Positions 63,215 to 64,000 of a stretch of 64,000 bases of DNA are shown piece by piece. Under the pieces are notes generated by a model, which saw nothing but the letters and a program-made list of their open reading frames with translations, ran no database searches and had not been told where the DNA came from. A program made the position numbers and the translations under genes. Every line of letters starts with the position of its first letter. Within the stretch, counting starts at the first letter, position 1. Where the stretch lies: contig NC_079892.1 of assembly GCF_024868665.1 (NCBI RefSeq), positions 9,932,251-9,996,250 on the forward strand, written 5' to 3'. Source of the stretch: Triplophysa rosa (taxonomy: Eukaryota; Chordata; Actinopteri; Cypriniformes; Nemacheilidae).

Positions 63215-64000
63215 AAGGCTATGGGTGGAACCAAAAGAGCAAGGAGCGATGGGATAGCAGTATGTCGTACAGTTAATATGGGGGGAAGCCGGTTGGAAGC
63301 ATTGAGCGAAGCAGGTCATCAGTGCTCTTCACTGGAGCCACCGTGTACCAAATGCTGGAATCCGATAAGAACATTGGATTTGTAGGGTCGGGATTTTGGA
63401 GGCCAAAGGTAAAAAGGTGCTCTATGAACAAGGATGGTGGAATATAAGTAATCACATAGTTGCAGGCTCCTCAATTACAGAGGTCACAGCCCATTTGAAT
63501 CCTGTGTGAGAGGGAACAGCAGAGGAATATGCTTTCATAAGCAAAGAACAGGCACATTATTTATTAGAACACACACGTGCAGCACAGCGAGGCACCTCTA
63601 TAGTGTGAAAAAAAGTGACACGGCCCATATGTTTATTTGCTGAAATAAATCAGACAATTTGCATTTAAAGCATGCATGCGTTTCTGCAGGAATATGCATA
63701 TTACAATTTTTGAAAATGTGATCAAATGTCATCTTAGGCAGGGATGGACACATGCACATGCACGCGCAAATGCTTTGTTGCCATTCAATCCCTCCCTAAA
63801 CCATAGACGCCTCTAATGAATACTTGTATAGATCGCCTCTCTATCAGCGCTGCCTGGAATCAATTGAATCAATAGAGTCCGGGGTATAAGACACAATAAG
63901 AAAATTGACAAAACAGAGTTTAAAGCAGATCTTTTCAGTCATTTTAAATGGATTCCTTGAATTAAATGAATAAGCACATTTACAGTACTGTATTATTATT
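63207..64000 (-). other. grm8: grm8 5' UTR, with upstream intron or promoter
   Basis: CTCTTTTGGTTCCACCCATAG|CC on the minus strand puts an acceptor-like AG at 63219-63220, 13 bases before the start codon, so a separate non-coding 5' exon further upstream is possible. Mammalian GRM8 genes have such exons. No TATA box or CpG island is evident in the remaining sequence. Confidence 0.4.

Noticed and set aside
63273..63455. 60-codon minus-strand frame upstream of grm8
   Set aside because: No join to the receptor frame and no conserved features; probably UTR or upstream non-coding sequence.

Overview
This is vertebrate, almost certainly teleost (probably cyprinid), genomic DNA. It lies inside one host gene on the minus strand: a group III metabotropic glutamate receptor that reads best as grm8. 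Two coding exons are visible. The first coding exon is 62700-63206 (start codon, signal peptide, first part of the extracellular glutamate-binding domain). The second is 9223-9439 (217 nt, phase 0 to 1). They are joined by a 53.3 kb intron with a polypyrimidine-AG acceptor and a GT donor. Positions 1-9222 are the start of the next intron, and 63207-64000 is 5' UTR, upstream intron or promoter. I see no second host gene that I can name.

Nearly everything else recognisable is transposon-derived, and much of it is nested. The commonest repeat is a roughly 330 bp palindromic MITE (Angel-like) with about a dozen full or partial copies, two pairs of which abut end to end. Other DNA elements include a 1.7 kb hAT relic with an 8-bp target duplication and a C-terminal transposase fragment (14095-15829), a 308 bp hAT MITE with an 8-bp duplication inserted in an Angel copy (53410-53717), a 1.3 kb element inserted in another Angel copy (7161-8457), and an element carrying a THAP zinc-finger remnant (2240-3510).

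Retroelements include a decayed but structurally complete DIRS1-like tyrosine-recombinase retrotransposon on the minus strand (32839-37834), with inverted terminal repeats, an internal complementary region, and remnants of gag, RT, RNase H and recombinase. There is an internally deleted LTR retrotransposon (19634-20560) inserted in a LINE tail, and a solo LTR with a 5-bp target duplication (43979-44551). An L1-like RT relic lies near 19 kb and another LINE fragment near 21.4 kb.

Two larger structures stand out. (1) A 1,978 bp block is present twice (40401-42378 and 42380-44357), separated by a single N; this looks like an unmerged assembly overlap. (2) A 7.4 kb element (44641-52004) has terminal inverted repeats of about 0.8-1.2 kb carrying a 20-22 bp minisatellite and a CCAAT/YY1-like cluster. 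It contains a minus-strand LINE that was itself split by a plus-strand L2/CR1-type LINE. I could not assign this long-TIR element to a family, and it is the best candidate for something undescribed. I saw no defence system, operon, CRISPR array or biosynthetic cluster.
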